From: Symbiodinium natans
Taxonomy: Eukaryota; Sar; Dinophyceae; Suessiales; Symbiodiniaceae
Direction: 5' to 3'
DNA: 64,000 bases
Assembly (NCBI GenBank): GCA_905221605.1
Contig: CAJNDS010000330.1
Span: 1-64,000 of the forward strand
Made by a program: the position numbers and the translations under genes. The notes under the pieces are model-generated. The model searched no databases. It was not told the DNA's origin and saw only the letters and a list, made by a program, of their open reading frames with translations. Positions 48,675 to 58,712 of the stretch are shown in pieces (position 1 is the stretch's first letter; each line of letters opens with the position of its first letter).

Positions 48675-49036
48675 GCGCCCTAAACCCTAAACCCTAAACC
48701 CTGCACCCTGAACCCTAAACCCTGCACCCTGCACCCTGAACCCTAAACCCTGAACCCTAAACCCCAAACCCCAAACCCTAAACCCAGACCATCCTAGTTA
48801 GCATGCCAGAAAAAGCTCCAAGCCTTCATACCGTCCGGGAGCCTTGAGCCCCCTGAGCCTTTTCCTGTGCTCCAGACCCACAAAACCCCTAAGCCCCCCT
48901 AGCCCTAAACCCTATAAACCCTGAACCCTAAACCCTAAACCCCGAACCCTAAACCCCGAACCCTAAACCCCAAACCTTAAACCCTAAACCCTGAAAAACC
49001 CTAAACCCTAAACCCCGCCCTAAACCCGAAACCCTG
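48675..49036. repeat. degenerate CCCTAAA tracts
   Basis: CCCTGCA, CCCTGAA, CCCCGAA and CCCCAAA variants around unique DNA at 48790-48880. Confidence 0.85.
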
Positions 49037-49050
49037 CAGACTCGGCCAAG

Positions 49051-49130
49051 GCGCCCTTTTCGGTGGGAGCTCCTCCTCTTCCTCGGAGGAGGTTCCTGTT
49101 GCCCCGAAGAAGGTCGACACCCGGCAGAAG
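49051..49130 (+). CDS. duplicated exon e, copy 2
   Basis: ALFGGSSSSSSEEVPVAPKK then VDTRQK, canonical donor CAGAAG|GTGAGC. Confidence 0.65.
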
Positions 49131-49145
49131 GTGAGCATGTTGTTA

Positions 49146-49256
49146 GGGTTAGGGTTGAGGGTTTAGGGTTTAGGGCTTAGGGCTTAGGGCTTAGGGCTTA
49201 GGGCTTAGGGCTTAGGGCTTAGGGCTTAGGGCTTAGGGCTTAGGGCTTAGGGCTTA
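49146..49256. repeat. TTTAGGG array turning into a pure CTTAGGG block
   Basis: Two TTTAGGG-type units then about thirteen consecutive CTTAGGG units; also GGTGAGCATGT recurs after it at 49275. Confidence 0.95.
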
Positions 49257-49529
49257 GGAGGCAGCAGGTGCAGAAGGTGAGCATGTCGTCATCATGTTTG
49301 TGTGCGTCTGTACAGAAACAAGCGCACGCGGGTATGTGAATAAGTGAATTGAGCATGGCATCCGGTTTTAGGCTTTTGTCTTTGGGGTTGCAACCCGAAT
49401 CCCTAAACCAGCAACCCTAAATACCCTCAACCCGAAATCGGATGAGTAGACTCAAGTGTGAGGTAAAATCAGGCTCCAAAGGAGCAACTAGCTCGTGGAG
49501 TCTGTGCCTCATGTCATGTCAGCCAGGAT

Positions 49530-50040
49530 TGGCTCTAAACCCTAAACCCTGAACCCTAAACCCCTAAACCCTAAATCCTAAACCCTAAGCCCTAGACCCT
49601 AAACCCTAAACCCTAAGCCCTAAAACGCAAGCCGCTAGTGGCCTCGGCTTAGTTCGGTCACCTCAGCTGGAATCGTTATTGCAGAAAGAAATCCGCGTCA
49701 TTTTCGGAAACCACACAGTCGCAACGTGCCCAAAACAGGCTCTGAGCCCCCAAAGCCCTCAGCCAGAAACCTCCAAATCCTTTCCCTACACCCCCAAACC
49801 CCCAAACCCTGGCACCCCTGTTGAGGGGTCCCAAAGCCTTAAGCCCTAAACCCTAAACCCTAAACCCTAAACCCCAGTATGTGTCTGCCAAGGACTGAGC
49901 GCTAGCGGGCACGCGGGAAGCAGACAAGAGAGCTGAGCCCGGAGTTCAGGGCCTGGTTGGTTTGCCTGTTTAGGGTTTAGGGTTTAGGGTTTAGGGTTTA
50001 GGGTTTAGGATTTAGGGTTCAGGGCGGAGTTTGATACCTT
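49530..50040. repeat. C-rich and G-rich telomere-like tracts around segment f, copy 2
   Basis: CCCTAAA at 49530-49625 and 49843-49873, segment f at 49879-49935, TTTAGGG at 49970-50025. Confidence 0.85.
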
Positions 50041-50663
50041 TCATGGGCTTAGGGCTTCTAGGGCTTAGGGTCGCCCTAAACTCATCCCGAAACCTCTCAA
50101 CCCTAAGCCCTCAGCCTCAGTGTTAGACCGAAAATCTTTTTTCGAGTTTCCATGTCATTGACTTCCTGGTGAGCCTCAACTAACCTTTGGGCTTTTCCTA
50201 AACGTGAAATGTGCCCTAGTCCACGTTGCGCTTGGGTGGTACATGTCCTACACCTGTACCGCGATTGCACCAGACGCAGTTCGCACACTCTGAACCCCTA
50301 GTTCCAAACCCCATCGTAAAACCGTGCGGCAAGTGTGAAAACACCATCCCTCAGTTCCAGGTTTCCTTGCAGCTGTAGGAGTACTCTCTAACGACTAAGG
50401 AGAAGTCAAGAATTCACCTCCTAGCTCTTTCAAGGCCATGGACCATGCCACAATGTTGAAATAAATGAAGTTGGGTTCGTGCACAACCCTAAACCCTAAA
50501 CCCGAAACCCTAAACCCTAAACCCTAAACCCTAAAGTTGGGATTCATTGATGCTTGGCAGCCGAGAGGATGCTCCGGATTCAGCGGTTTCGTGCGTGCCG
50601 TTGAAAAGTGACCGATGCGGGCTCCATATGGAGGTTTCCGAAGTGAGGGATACCTTTCTTGTG

Positions 50664-50870
50664 GTCCTTCTGATTATTATCATGATTATCATGATTATTA
50701 TGATTATTATGATCATCATGATTATTATGACTATTATGATTATCATGATTATTATGATTATTATGATTATTATGATTATTATGATTATTATGACTATTAT
50801 GATTATTATGATTATTATCATTATTGTGATTATTATGGTTCTTATTATTATTATTACTATTATAAATATA
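50664..50870. repeat. ATTATG/ATTATC hexanucleotide repeat
   Basis: ATTATTATGATT and ATGACTATT units; open frames on both strands are repeat artefacts. Confidence 0.95.
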
Positions 50871-50932
50871 AGGGAATCCTACGATTTGGGGCTCAATTTT
50901 CGGGGCCCCCTGTCTTCGTAAACACCCATATG
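50868..50932. mobile_element. family D element fragment
   Basis: AAGGGAATCCTACGATTTGG, TTTTCGGGGCCCCCTGTC and TTCGTAAACACCCATATGG, next to the hexanucleotide repeat. Confidence 0.5.
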
Positions 50933-50973
50933 GCCTCCCGCTTGTCACGTTGCTCACAGAACATTGCTTGCAG

Positions 50974-51366
50974 GAGCGACTCAAGCAATTGAGAACCTTT
51001 CAGCCAGGTTCAGGCAATGTGGATGGGGACAAAATTAGGCTTGAACATTTAGCCAGTGGCAGGCTCTGTTTCCATACGAAAGTACAGAGTGTTGCTGCTG
51101 GGCCGCACATGTTTGCATGCGTGGCGCATGCAGCAACCTCTGCATTCACAAGCCTTGGACCTGCCTACTCGTCCTTGAAACTGTCAGCCACGTTGTGCGC
51201 GAAAAGAAGTGGCACGCCCGTCGTTGGGGCGGGGGGCCGACTTACCGCACCTGTTTGTCGGGTTCGCAAAGGGCCTGTAGACTGCGGGGTCCAGGTAGTA
51301 AGCATCGGCTTGAGTCCTAGAATTGGCAGTGCCATGAGTTTCTGGCTCTCGCGCCCTAAACCCTAA
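50974..51366 (+). CDS. duplicated exon g, copy 2, with a longer open frame
   Basis: Beg. ERLKQLRTFQPGSGNVDGDK; the frame then stays open to 51366 (about 130 codons). Only the first 12-15 codons are shared with copy 1. The later part (for example LEHLASGRLCFHTKVQSVAA) may be coding or a read-through. Confidence 0.45.
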   Translation, partial: ERLKQLRTFQPGSGNVDGDKIRLEHLASGRLCFHTKVQSVAAGPHMFACVAHAATSAFTSLGPAYSSLKLSATLCAKRSGTPVVGAGGRLTAPVCRVRKGPVDCGVQVVSIGLSPRIGSAMSFWLSRPKP

Positions 51367-51690
51367 ACCCTAAACCCTAAACCCTAAACCCTAAACCCTA
51401 AACCCTAAACCCCTAAACCCCTAAACCCCTAAACCCCTAAACCCCTCTCAGGGGTTCTAGGGTTCGGGTCTGCGGGGACAGCAGCATGGGCATCCGTTTG
51501 AGTTATTCTGGAAGCAGCCCTGGCTGCTTTGAGAGCCCTTATGCTGCTTCGGTGTGGGGTCCACAGCTCGGGGGTAGGGTTTAGGGTTTAGGGTTTAGGG
51601 TTTAGGGTTTAGGGTTTAGGGTTTAGGGTTTAGGGTTTAGGGTTTAGGGTTTAGGGTTTTCAGGTTTAGGGTTTAGGGTTCAGGGTTTAG
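51355..51690. repeat. CCCTAAA then TTTAGGG arrays
   Basis: C-rich 51357-51440 with five AAACCCCT variants together, G-rich 51577-51690; a 130-bp unique island without a clear exon between. Confidence 0.95.
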
Positions 51691-52014
51691 GGCAGTTCAG
51701 GCGTTCCTGAAGTCAAATCCCCCACCCCATCCTACAAAGGCAAACCCGAACAATGAATATTGTGGTAAGATTGTAGTTTGTGAAGGTTATGCTCTTACGA
51801 TTTTCGAAAAATTGTGATAAGAACCTCGGAAATACAACATAGTGCGCAAAACGATCAAAGTCATGTCATCATACTCTAACTTTGCTTTTTGCAAAGTATT
51901 TTTACACCCTAACCCTAAACCCTAAAAACCCTAAAAACCCTAAAACACCTAAAAACCCAAAACCCTAAACCCCAAACCCTTAAAACCCTTAAAACCCTAT
52001 CCAGGAGCCGAGCC

Positions 52015-52042
52015 GCCTGACATCTCCGACCAGGTCTTGCAC
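52015..52042 (+). CDS. 28-bp candidate micro-exon
   Basis: Acceptor CTATCCAG, donor TTGCAC|GTAGGGTTTCG. Reads AEPPDISDQVLH in one frame if read from the acceptor. Very short, low support. Confidence 0.3.
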
Positions 52043-52387
52043 GTAGGGTTTCGAGGTTCAGGGTTTAGGGTTTAGGGTTTAGGGTTTTAGGGCCGGAGTT
52101 CAGGCACATCGTCAGAAACAGTGCAAAAAACCCTTCTAAAGCCTAAACCCTCCCGAACGCCCCATAGGATGGACGTAGAGGGTTTGGGGCTTGAGCTCAG
52201 GGTTTAGGCTTCAGGGTTTAGGCTTCAGGGTTCAGGGTTCAGGGTTCAGGGTTTAGGGTTTAGGGTTCAGGGTTTTTAGGGTTTAGGGTTCAGGGTTCAG
52301 GGTTTAGGGTTTAGGGCGGAGTTTTCTTCTGACAAGGACCTCAATACAGCACCCCCCCCCCCCCCCCCCAGTTTCGGAAACCCCCCG

Positions 52388-52462
52388 GGTGAGGCCTGCG
52401 GCCTGGCCTTCCAGCAGCTGCTTCGAATGGAGGGCGAGGCCCGACCAATCCGAGAAGTTGCG
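52388..52462 (+). CDS. internal exon, product unknown
   Basis: GEACGLAFQQLLRMEGEARP then IREVA, donor TTGCG|GTTAGGG. Preceded by a family D end (AGTTTCGGAAACCCCCC) and poly-C. Strong helical coding signal. Confidence 0.6.
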
Positions 52463-52464
52463 GT

Positions 52465-52540
52465 TAGGGTTTATAGGGTTTAGGGTTTAGGGTTTAGGGT
52501 TTAGGGTTTAGGGTTTAGGTTTAGGGTTTAGGGTTTATGG
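52465..52540. repeat. TTTAGGG array
   Basis: Nine G-rich units from the donor of the 52388 exon. Unique AT-rich DNA with TGGTATA phrases follows to 52930. Confidence 0.9.
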
Positions 52541-52938
52541 TTCCGCTGGATTTGGACTCTAGACATCTTGCTTAATGCACACTAGAAAACTGTGTGAGTG
52601 TCTGGGTAGCTTTTGGTTAGAGACCCCATCACGTTAAACTTCGAGCATCCAGCCCCTCGATTTCTTGGTGCTTTGCAAATTTAAATCGTAGTATATTCCT
52701 CGTGGCACACAGCCAGGCGCAGGGTCTTCCTTCCTGGCCTTCTTGAAGCCCTAAACCCCAAACCCTAAACCCCAAACCCTAAACCTAAACCCTGAATGGT
52801 ATATTCTGGTTTATTATGGTATATTATCGTACAATGTCGTGTACATTATATAGCATGGCATAGTGTGGTATAGTTTGGTATAGCATGGTATACTGTCATG
52901 TATCCTCGGCTCTCTAGGAAAACACATGCCAATGTCAG

Positions 52939-52998
52939 GTGAGGGACTCTCTCCAGGCTGAACTGAAGGCGGCACGGATGCAGCCGAGGCACATGGGG
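52939..52998 (+). CDS. 60-bp candidate exon
   Basis: Acceptor CAATGTCAG; 20 codons VRDSLQAELKAARMQPRHMG, then poly-G and telomere-like units. The acceptor region AAAACACATGCCAATGTCA recurs at 27930 (AAAACACATGCAGATGTCA). Confidence 0.5.
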
Positions 52999-53016
52999 AG
53001 GGGGGGGGGGGGGAGT

Positions 53017-53110
53017 TAGGGTTTAGGGCTTAGGGCTTAGGGCTTAGGGCTTAGGGCTTAGGGCTTAGGTAGGGTTTAGGGTTCGGGGCTTAGGGCTTAG
53101 GGCTTCGGGG
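53017..53110. repeat. CTTAGGG and TTTAGGG array
   Basis: Six or more consecutive CTTAGGG units, like the homogenised block at 49168. Confidence 0.9.
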
Positions 53111-53374
53111 TGGGGAGTTGGGAGAGGTTTTTGTCAGCCTTGGGCGGGGGGGCCTTAGAGGATGGTGAAGGTTTTGGGCTTGGGCAATGGGCGTGCCAGA
53201 GAAGCAAAGACGAGGAAGCCCCATGGGTCTCCCAATTAGATCGCTCTCTCTCTCTCTCCAAAAAGGCGTGCCCCGTGGTGTCCCCAAAATACTCTTAATC
53301 CTTCTTGTAGCAACCGCCAAAATAGGCTACATACCCCTCCTTTCGGACCAAAAGAGACCTGAGTTCTGACACTG

Positions 53375-53911
53375 GTGGCAGACCCGTCGCGCCGAGCAGC
53401 GAGAGCAAGGCACCTGCATGGGACGAGCTGCGGTTCATGGGGTTTTAGGCTTCATGGCCCACTGCGCCATGCCGCGTCAAGCCTCTCCCCCTTATATCAG
53501 CCCCCCCTGCCTCAACAAAATGCAATGATGTCATGCCATAAGGGGCCGTGGGGCAGGATTACTGTTTTGTTGGTGATTATAGGTGTACTGCATTTGCTTT
53601 CTGCGTTCCCTGGCAAAGCTTTCAAAACACGTGCTTGTTGCAAGGGAATGACACGCGCCAACACGCAAAGAACACGCAGAGGACCAATACGCAGGGGGCA
53701 TGATTTGTTCAGAGCCTGTCCTCAACGCATATTCCTTGCATCCGGAAACTTTCGAGACTGGTTTAACCGTTTATTGCTTGTGGCTAGTGCGGAGGAGAGT
53801 TTAGTATTCAGCACTTTGGATTACGGCCGGAAGGGAGGGGGCAGTGCGTTTGCGAGACCGTCCAAAACGCACCTTCCGAAATTGAACCCAACCCTGGAGC
53901 CTGAACCCTGA
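53375..53911 (+). CDS. 178-codon open frame, uncertain
   Basis: Begins near MADPSRRAARARHLHGTSCG; a hydrophobic segment ITVLLVIIGVLHLLSAF (residues about 63-79) could be a membrane helix. Two ACCAATACGCAG phrases (53682 and 54178) and many AAAACGCAC phrases mark 53630-54240 as repeat-like. Minus-strand frames compete. Confidence 0.3.
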   Translation: MADPSRRAARARHLHGTSCGSWGFRLHGPLRHAASSLSPLYQPPLPQQNAMMSCHKGPWGRITVLLVIIGVLHLLSAFPGKAFKTRACCKGMTRANTQRTRRGPIRRGHDLFRACPQRIFLASGNFRDWFNRLLLVASAEESLVFSTLDYGRKGGGSAFARPSKTHLPKLNPTLEPEP

Positions 53912-54283
53912 ACTCTAGCGCAAGCCCTAAAAGAGCTCTCGAAACCCTTACAACACCACGGTTCGTGCGCAGCATCCTCAAAAGGTACGAACGCACAAGG
54001 TCCCCGATAGACCTTCCCAAAAGAGTGTTTTGGGGCCCCTCTTTGGTGTTTCGCACAGATCGCGTCTAAGGTTTCGCATTGAATGAGGAAACGATCCTGC
54101 AACGTGCGTTTTCCAGGCCTGCAAAAACGCACTGCGGCAACCTGGAGGGGAGAAAAGACACCAGTCGAAGCAAGGGCACACCAATACGCAGAGCGCGCCA
54201 AAAAAAGCAGACATCCAAAACGCGTGTGTTCGTAAAGCTTTGTTCCATGGGCCTTTATAAGGTTTCAGTCCTTTCAGGGCTCT

Positions 54284-54643
54284 GTGTTGCCTTCTAAGCT
54301 AGGATTTGCGGTGCCCCTTATATGTGCCCCTGACCAATATGCCTCACTGACATTTTGCTGGAAGCTGGCTCGCTGCATGTTGGCTCGAAGCAAGGTTAAG
54401 GGCATCGGGGTACCATTCTGGCCATGTCCTCAGTGTTCCGCCAGCGAAGGCATGGGGGCGTGCGGGCTGCCTGCCATTCTCTTTCTGCTGTGGCTGCGGA
54501 CGATGGTCAGTGACGAGGGGGAGCGTCCGCTGTTCTTCTGGGTCACCGGGATGGACCGCTTTTCAGCTTTCTTTTTCGATTTGGATGTGCATCCCAGAAC
54601 GGAGGGACACGAACAATGCGTTTGTGGGGTTTTAGGTGCTTGA
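54284..54643 (+). CDS. 119-codon open frame, uncertain
   Basis: Contains FWPCPQCSASEGMGACGLPA then ILFLLWLRTMVSDEGERPLF. Protein-like but without a family match; single ORF from ATG to TGA. Confidence 0.35.
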   Translation: MLPSKLGFAVPLICAPDQYASLTFCWKLARCMLARSKVKGIGVPFWPCPQCSASEGMGACGLPAILFLLWLRTMVSDEGERPLFFWVTGMDRFSAFFFDLDVHPRTEGHEQCVCGVLGA

Positions 54644-54649
54644 TTGGCA

Positions 54650-55705
54650 CGGCGGTCCGTGCATATGCACGTTTGTTCACTTAGCTATGTTCATGTTACA
54701 GCAACGTGAATCATTGTTACAGATATGGTTCTTGCTATGGTCATAGGGCAGATTACAGGTGCAGCGGCTGTATCACCATCTTCATACACAATTCATAAGT
54801 AGCGGAGGCTGTCCCCACAACTTTGCGAAGTATGATGGTGCTCCAAGAGAGTGTCGAAGGCGTCGTGAACAGTATCTGAAGCATAGACTGCAGAGCCCAT
54901 CGAAACGCACATGTTGCGCTTAGAGGGTATACATTCATCTGCACACGCACAAACATACACATCAAAAAACTGTATACATGAAGCATCATATACGTACTGT
55001 ACAAGCAAAAATCATCATGTCATAAACCTTGCGCTTGGCTGGCGTGCTCTCCGGCACGTACATGGAATCAACCACAGCCCCTGCATGCTTAAAGCAGCAG
55101 TCGCAGCAATAGCGAGTAACCGAACAGCAGCGGAGGTTACAGTTGGTAATTCCGTGTAGCACGATGACGAAATGCATGTGTTGCGCTGTGAATGTTTGAC
55201 CAGGTTAGTCCTGCCACAAAGCAGACATTGAAGGAGGCACGGGCATCAATACTCTGGCGTGGTGGGGCCCTCTAGTAGGAAGCATGCTCAACAAGCAATC
55301 TGCCTCCAACCAACCCCCCCCCCCCCGCCCCCCCTACTCCGTTAATGTTCCAAACCCCCCCCCCCTAAAATATGCTGATGGAGCTATCATGGGAGTAATT
55401 AATATCAGGTGGAGGGGAGCTTGAATATCAGGGGGCGTGGATGAGGGTTCCAGAAGCTCATGCCACGACATGGCGGTGCGTCACTGCAGGCTCACTGATT
55501 TGACATCTTCGGCATTCTAAGCTACCACCACGCACTCAAGCTCAACGCCCACAAGAAATCCAAGCTTCAAGTGCGACTAAGCCTCTGGAAAGCTCACCGT
55601 GTCGCTACGCGCAGGCATCTGAGGAGGAGGGGGTTCCTTTGGCCGAGCTGCGCCTTGACTCATTCAGCATGTGTCACATATCAGCACTAACTAGTCGGCT
55701 GGAGT
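54650..55705. other. no supported gene; poly-C tracts
   Basis: Overlapping frames on both strands (54753-55177) without coding character; poly-C runs at 55313-55335 and 55356-55366. No telomere-like arrays over more than 1 kb. Confidence 0.5.
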
Positions 55706-55711
55706 GTCCAG

Positions 55712-55786
55712 CACCCCCCAACTACCCTGTAACCATAATAGGAGGTTATATAAACCCCTTTGTTGATGGGTACTTGGGGGGTTCAG
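55712..55786. mobile_element. family H inverted-repeat element
   Basis: ACCCCCCAACTACCCTGTAA at the left, GATGGGTACTTGGGGGGTTC at the right; matches 34612-34690. Confidence 0.6.
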
Positions 55787-55803
55787 CGTAGCAACCTCGT
55801 GAT

Positions 55804-55970
55804 TTGATGCTGCTTTCGTCATCAGCCTGGTCACGCGTATGCGGGCGTGCATTTGTCAAAGAATCTAAGAAGCGGAAGCACCCTTCAAACAAGAGCACAG
55901 CTTGCTCTTCCCGACAATCTGGGAGAGCCTCTAAGCGCAATAGGGGTCGGAATAATGCCCATGGTATCCC
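55804..55970 (+). CDS. candidate exon, basic
   Basis: SSSAWSRVCGRAFVKESKKR then KHPSNKSTACSSRQSGRASK. The lysine/arginine clusters could be a nuclear localisation signal. Begins soon after the family H element. Confidence 0.45.
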
Positions 55971-56262
55971 CCCCCCGGGTACCCTGAACTCTAAACCCTA
56001 AACTCTACAACCCTAGACTGTAAACCCTAAGACCGGACCTTAACCCTAAATCCTGAACCAAAACCCTAAACCCTAAATCCCTAAACCCAAAAGCAACCCA
56101 CAACCACACCTCGGGGGGGGGGGGGGGTCCTAGGTGGTGGGGCCCGCCGGGGCGCAAATATATATATATATATATGCCCCAAGTACCCCTTTTTTAATGA
56201 TGCCCTATCTAACCCTAAACCCCAAACCGTTAACCCTAAGCCCTAAACCCTAAACCCTAAAT

Positions 56263-56352
56263 GGCACCTCTGTGGCGAGGTTCGAGCGATGGGTGATGCT
56301 GCGCAGTGCCGCCAAGGAGGCCGTGGCGCACCTCGCCATGCAATCACCCTAA
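56263..56352 (+). CDS. candidate exon, product unknown
   Basis: GTSVARFERWVMLRSAAKEA then VAHLAMQSP and TAA inside CCCTAAG. Preceded by CCCTAAA units. The stop may be beyond the true donor. Confidence 0.55.
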   Translation, partial: GTSVARFERWVMLRSAAKEAVAHLAMQSP

Positions 56353-56511
56353 GCCCTGAACCCCTTCAACCCTTTGACCCGAAACCCTGAACCCTACACC
56401 TTTAACCCTAAACCCTAAACCCTAAACCCTAAGCCCTAAACCCTAAACCCTAAACCCTAAACCCTAAACCCAAGAAGAAGCCCTGAAAACCCCCACACAA
56501 TGCGAGCCCAG

Positions 56512-56582
56512 GCCCCTGACCCCGGAGGTGCAGTTCGAGGGGCCTTCGGCCCCGTGGCTTCCGCATGTCACAGAATCTAGAA
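56512..56582 (+). CDS. candidate internal exon, product unknown
   Basis: Acceptor GCGAGCCCAG, donor TCTAGAA|GTAGGG leading into TTTAGGG units. Reads PLTPEVQFEGPSAPWLPHVT then ES. Confidence 0.55.
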
Positions 56583-56692
56583 GTAGGGTTTAGGGGTTTA
56601 GGGGTTTAGGGTTTGGGGTTTAGGGTTTAGGGTTTATTTAGGGTCTAGGGTTTGTTTAGGGTTTGGGGTTTAGGGTTTAGGGTTCAGGGTTA
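56583..56692. repeat. TTTAGGG tract
   Basis: G-rich units with some TTTGGGG and TTTAGGGG variants. Confidence 0.85.
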
Positions 56693-56763
56693 GAGCTTCG
56701 GGCTTTGTGACTCCAGTTATGCGATCTGATCTATAAGTAGAGTTGTCTCATCTCACTCGGGTG

Positions 56764-56865
56764 CAGGGTTACGCAAGAGGCTGGGGGTGGCGTTCGGAGG
56801 GAAGGGCGGAAATACATAGGAGATATGGAAGAGAGAGCTTCCGCAAGTCTTTGGATGGGTTGCAC
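56764..56865 (+). CDS. candidate exon, product unknown
   Basis: VQGYARGWGWRSEGRAEIHR then RYGRESFRKSLDGLH, ending where CCCCAAA units begin. Basic. Confidence 0.45.
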
Positions 56866-56970
56866 CCAAACCCCAAACCCCAAACCCCAAACCCCAAATC
56901 CCAAACCCCAAACCCCAAACCCCAAGCCCTAAACCCTAAACCCTATGAACCCTAAACCCTAAACCCTATG
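56865..56970. repeat. CCCCAAA block then CCCTAAA
   Basis: About eight consecutive CCCCAAA units followed by CCCTAAA and CCCTATG units. Confidence 0.9.
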
Positions 56971-57217
56971 AACATTTTTTGTATTTCGGTTTTAAAGGAC
57001 CCTCCTAGACAGGTGCAGCTGCACCCTAAACCTTAAACCGTATAAACCGTAAACCCTAAACCCTAAGCCCTAAGCCCTAATGTTAACCTAGTATTACTGA
57101 AGCCCCTAACATTAAAGTACGCCAGGTGTCCCGGCCGCAATAATAAAGCCCTGGAAATAAAGTACGCCAGTCGGGGCTTGTTTTTTTGGGGGGGTCCGTT
57201 TTCCTTCCTGATCCTCT

Positions 57218-57312
57218 CTGATTCTCTCTGATCCTCTCTAATTCTCTCTAAGGAAAGGAATCCTGAGTGATTCTGTCTGATCCTCTCTAATTCTCTCTAA
57301 GGAAAGGAATCC
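57218..57312. repeat. tandem GATCCTCTCTAATTCTCTCT repeat
   Basis: Two copies of a unit with GATCCTCTCTAATTCTCTCT and AAGGAAAGGAATCCT, flanked by poly-G. Likely linked to a decayed family D element. Confidence 0.75.
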
Positions 57313-57444
57313 TTATTCAAAGGGGCCTCACTCTATTTGGGGGGGTTTGATTGAAGGGGGCGGGGGGTGGGGTTTATTATTACTAGGTCAACATTAAACC
57401 CTAAACCCTAAACCCTAAACCCCAAACCCGAAACCCGAAACCCT

Positions 57445-57543
57445 GCCTCTTTTCTGGAGCTGATGTGGCCCGAGGTGCCTGAGGTCATGGAGTCGCTGGC
57501 ACCCGACAAGCGGTCGCGCAGCCCGCCTGCTCTGGAACCCTGA
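57445..57543 (+). CDS. candidate terminal exon, product unknown
   Basis: 32 codons to TGA: ASFLELMWPEVPEVMESLAP then DKRSRSPPALEP. Preceded by CCCTAAA/CCCGAAA, followed by TTTAGGG units at 57553. Confidence 0.55.
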   Translation, partial: ASFLELMWPEVPEVMESLAPDKRSRSPPALEP

Positions 57544-57870
57544 ACCTCAAGGAGTTTAGGGTTTAGGGTTTAGGGTTTAGGGTTCAGGGGCCTGAACCCT
57601 AAACCATAAGCCCTCGGGAGTTGTAAGCTGAGCAGGCTTCGGGGCGTCGTTCTCTCCAGTCATTCCCGTCTCGAATTCCGCTGGCGTTCTCAGGGTTGTT
57701 ACCGCCGGGGTGTTACGCATTTTGTGACAACACGAATGTGCAGATGGACTCCGCCATGCATTAGGAGGTGCAAGAGGACGGGATGTGGCGGGATGCGAAA
57801 TCCTAAGCTTCAAGTTCGCCAACGCTGTCGTTCTGAGTGCTTCTAGTGGTCCGGCTTCGCAGTCAGGGCC

Positions 57871-57926
57871 GTGGCTGCTCAGAAGCCGTGTGCGAAGGTC
57901 TGCAAGATGTTAGATCACAGGATGAA
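57871..57926 (+). CDS. exon 5' of family E element
   Basis: VAAQKPCAKVCKMLDHRM, then the family E end begins. The exact splice point is not resolved. Confidence 0.5.
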
Positions 57927-57992
57927 CTTACTGTTGGCTAGTAGGGAATGGGGGAATGAGGTACCCTGTATAATCCTTCAAAGGGTATATAC

Positions 57993-58025
<33 letters not shown>

Positions 58026-58144
58026 CATATATACATACCCTTTAAGGGATTATACAGTACCTCTATATATACGTACCCTAAATCATCCCTTAAAGGGTAT
58101 ATATTTGGCCCGAATTCCCTCATTCCCCGCTAACCAACAGTAAG
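57927..58144. mobile_element. complete family E element
   Basis: Left CTTACTGTTGGCTAGTAGGG, right GCTAACCAACAGTAAG preceded by CTCATTCCCC: about 30-bp inverted ends. Interior has three copies of ATCCCTTAAAGGGT-type palindromes and TATATA repeats. Separates two coding segments. Confidence 0.75.
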
Positions 58145-58228
58145 CGAAGCCCAAGAAGGCACGAGTTCCCAACCTTGAGCCCAGGACTCTTCTAGAGGCC
58201 GAGAAATTGCCGGAACCGCTTAGGGTTT
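58145..58228 (+). CDS. exon 3' of family E element
   Basis: KPKKARVPNLEPRTLLEAEK then LPEPL, donor CCGCTTAGG or GCTTAG|GGTTTAGG. TTTAGGG units follow. Confidence 0.55.
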
Positions 58229-58289
58229 AGGGTTTAGGGTTTAGGGTTTAGGCTTTAGAGTGAACAAACCCTGCAAGGCCCCCTACCCT

Positions 58290-58398
58290 GCAGAACCACA
58301 TGAACCCTACAACCTGGGGGGTCATATAGCCTGTACCACGCAATCCTTGCTAGGGTGTATGAACCATAAACCCTTTTAGGGTACATTAGCTCCCCAAA
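58290..58398. mobile_element. degenerate family A element
   Basis: CACATGAACCCTACAACCTG at the left; TGTATGAACCATAAACCCTT and TAGGGTACATTAGCTCCCCA at the right. Confidence 0.45.
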
Positions 58399-58503
58399 AT
58401 ACTGCAAGCCCCGAAACGCCAGCCGAAGACCACCCCAAAACCCTAAACTCTAAACCCGAAACCCTAAACCCTAAACCCCAAACCCTAAACCCTAAACCCC
58501 AAG

Positions 58504-58604
58504 GCTATGTGCTCCAAGACCTCGACCCGCAGGCCCTCAAGAACCTAGCGGGCTCGGCTCGCCGGGCTGTGCTGACCTGGACCACAGGCGACATCGTGCT
58601 CAGG
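58504..58604 (+). CDS. internal exon with telomere-unit donor
   Basis: Follows CCCCAAG; donor GTGCTCAGG|GTTTAGGG. YVLQDLDPQALKNLAGSARR then AVLTWTTGDIVLR. Strong coding signal; family unknown. Confidence 0.6.
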
Positions 58605-58712
58605 GTTTAGGGTTTAGGGATTAGGGTTTGGGGTTTAGGGTTTAGGGCTAGGGTTTAGGGCTTGTCTGGCTTAGGGCCCAGGGCTTTTGAGAGTGTCACC
58701 CGAAAAGGGGCG

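Noticed and set aside
50531-50992. Open frames on both strands with poly-Ile, Asn-His or Tyr-Asp repeats
   Set aside because: Translation of the ATTATG hexanucleotide repeat.
53821-54248. Nested minus-strand frames (60-126 codons)
   Set aside because: Region consists of AAAACGCAC-type repeats; several frames are open at once and none has family features.
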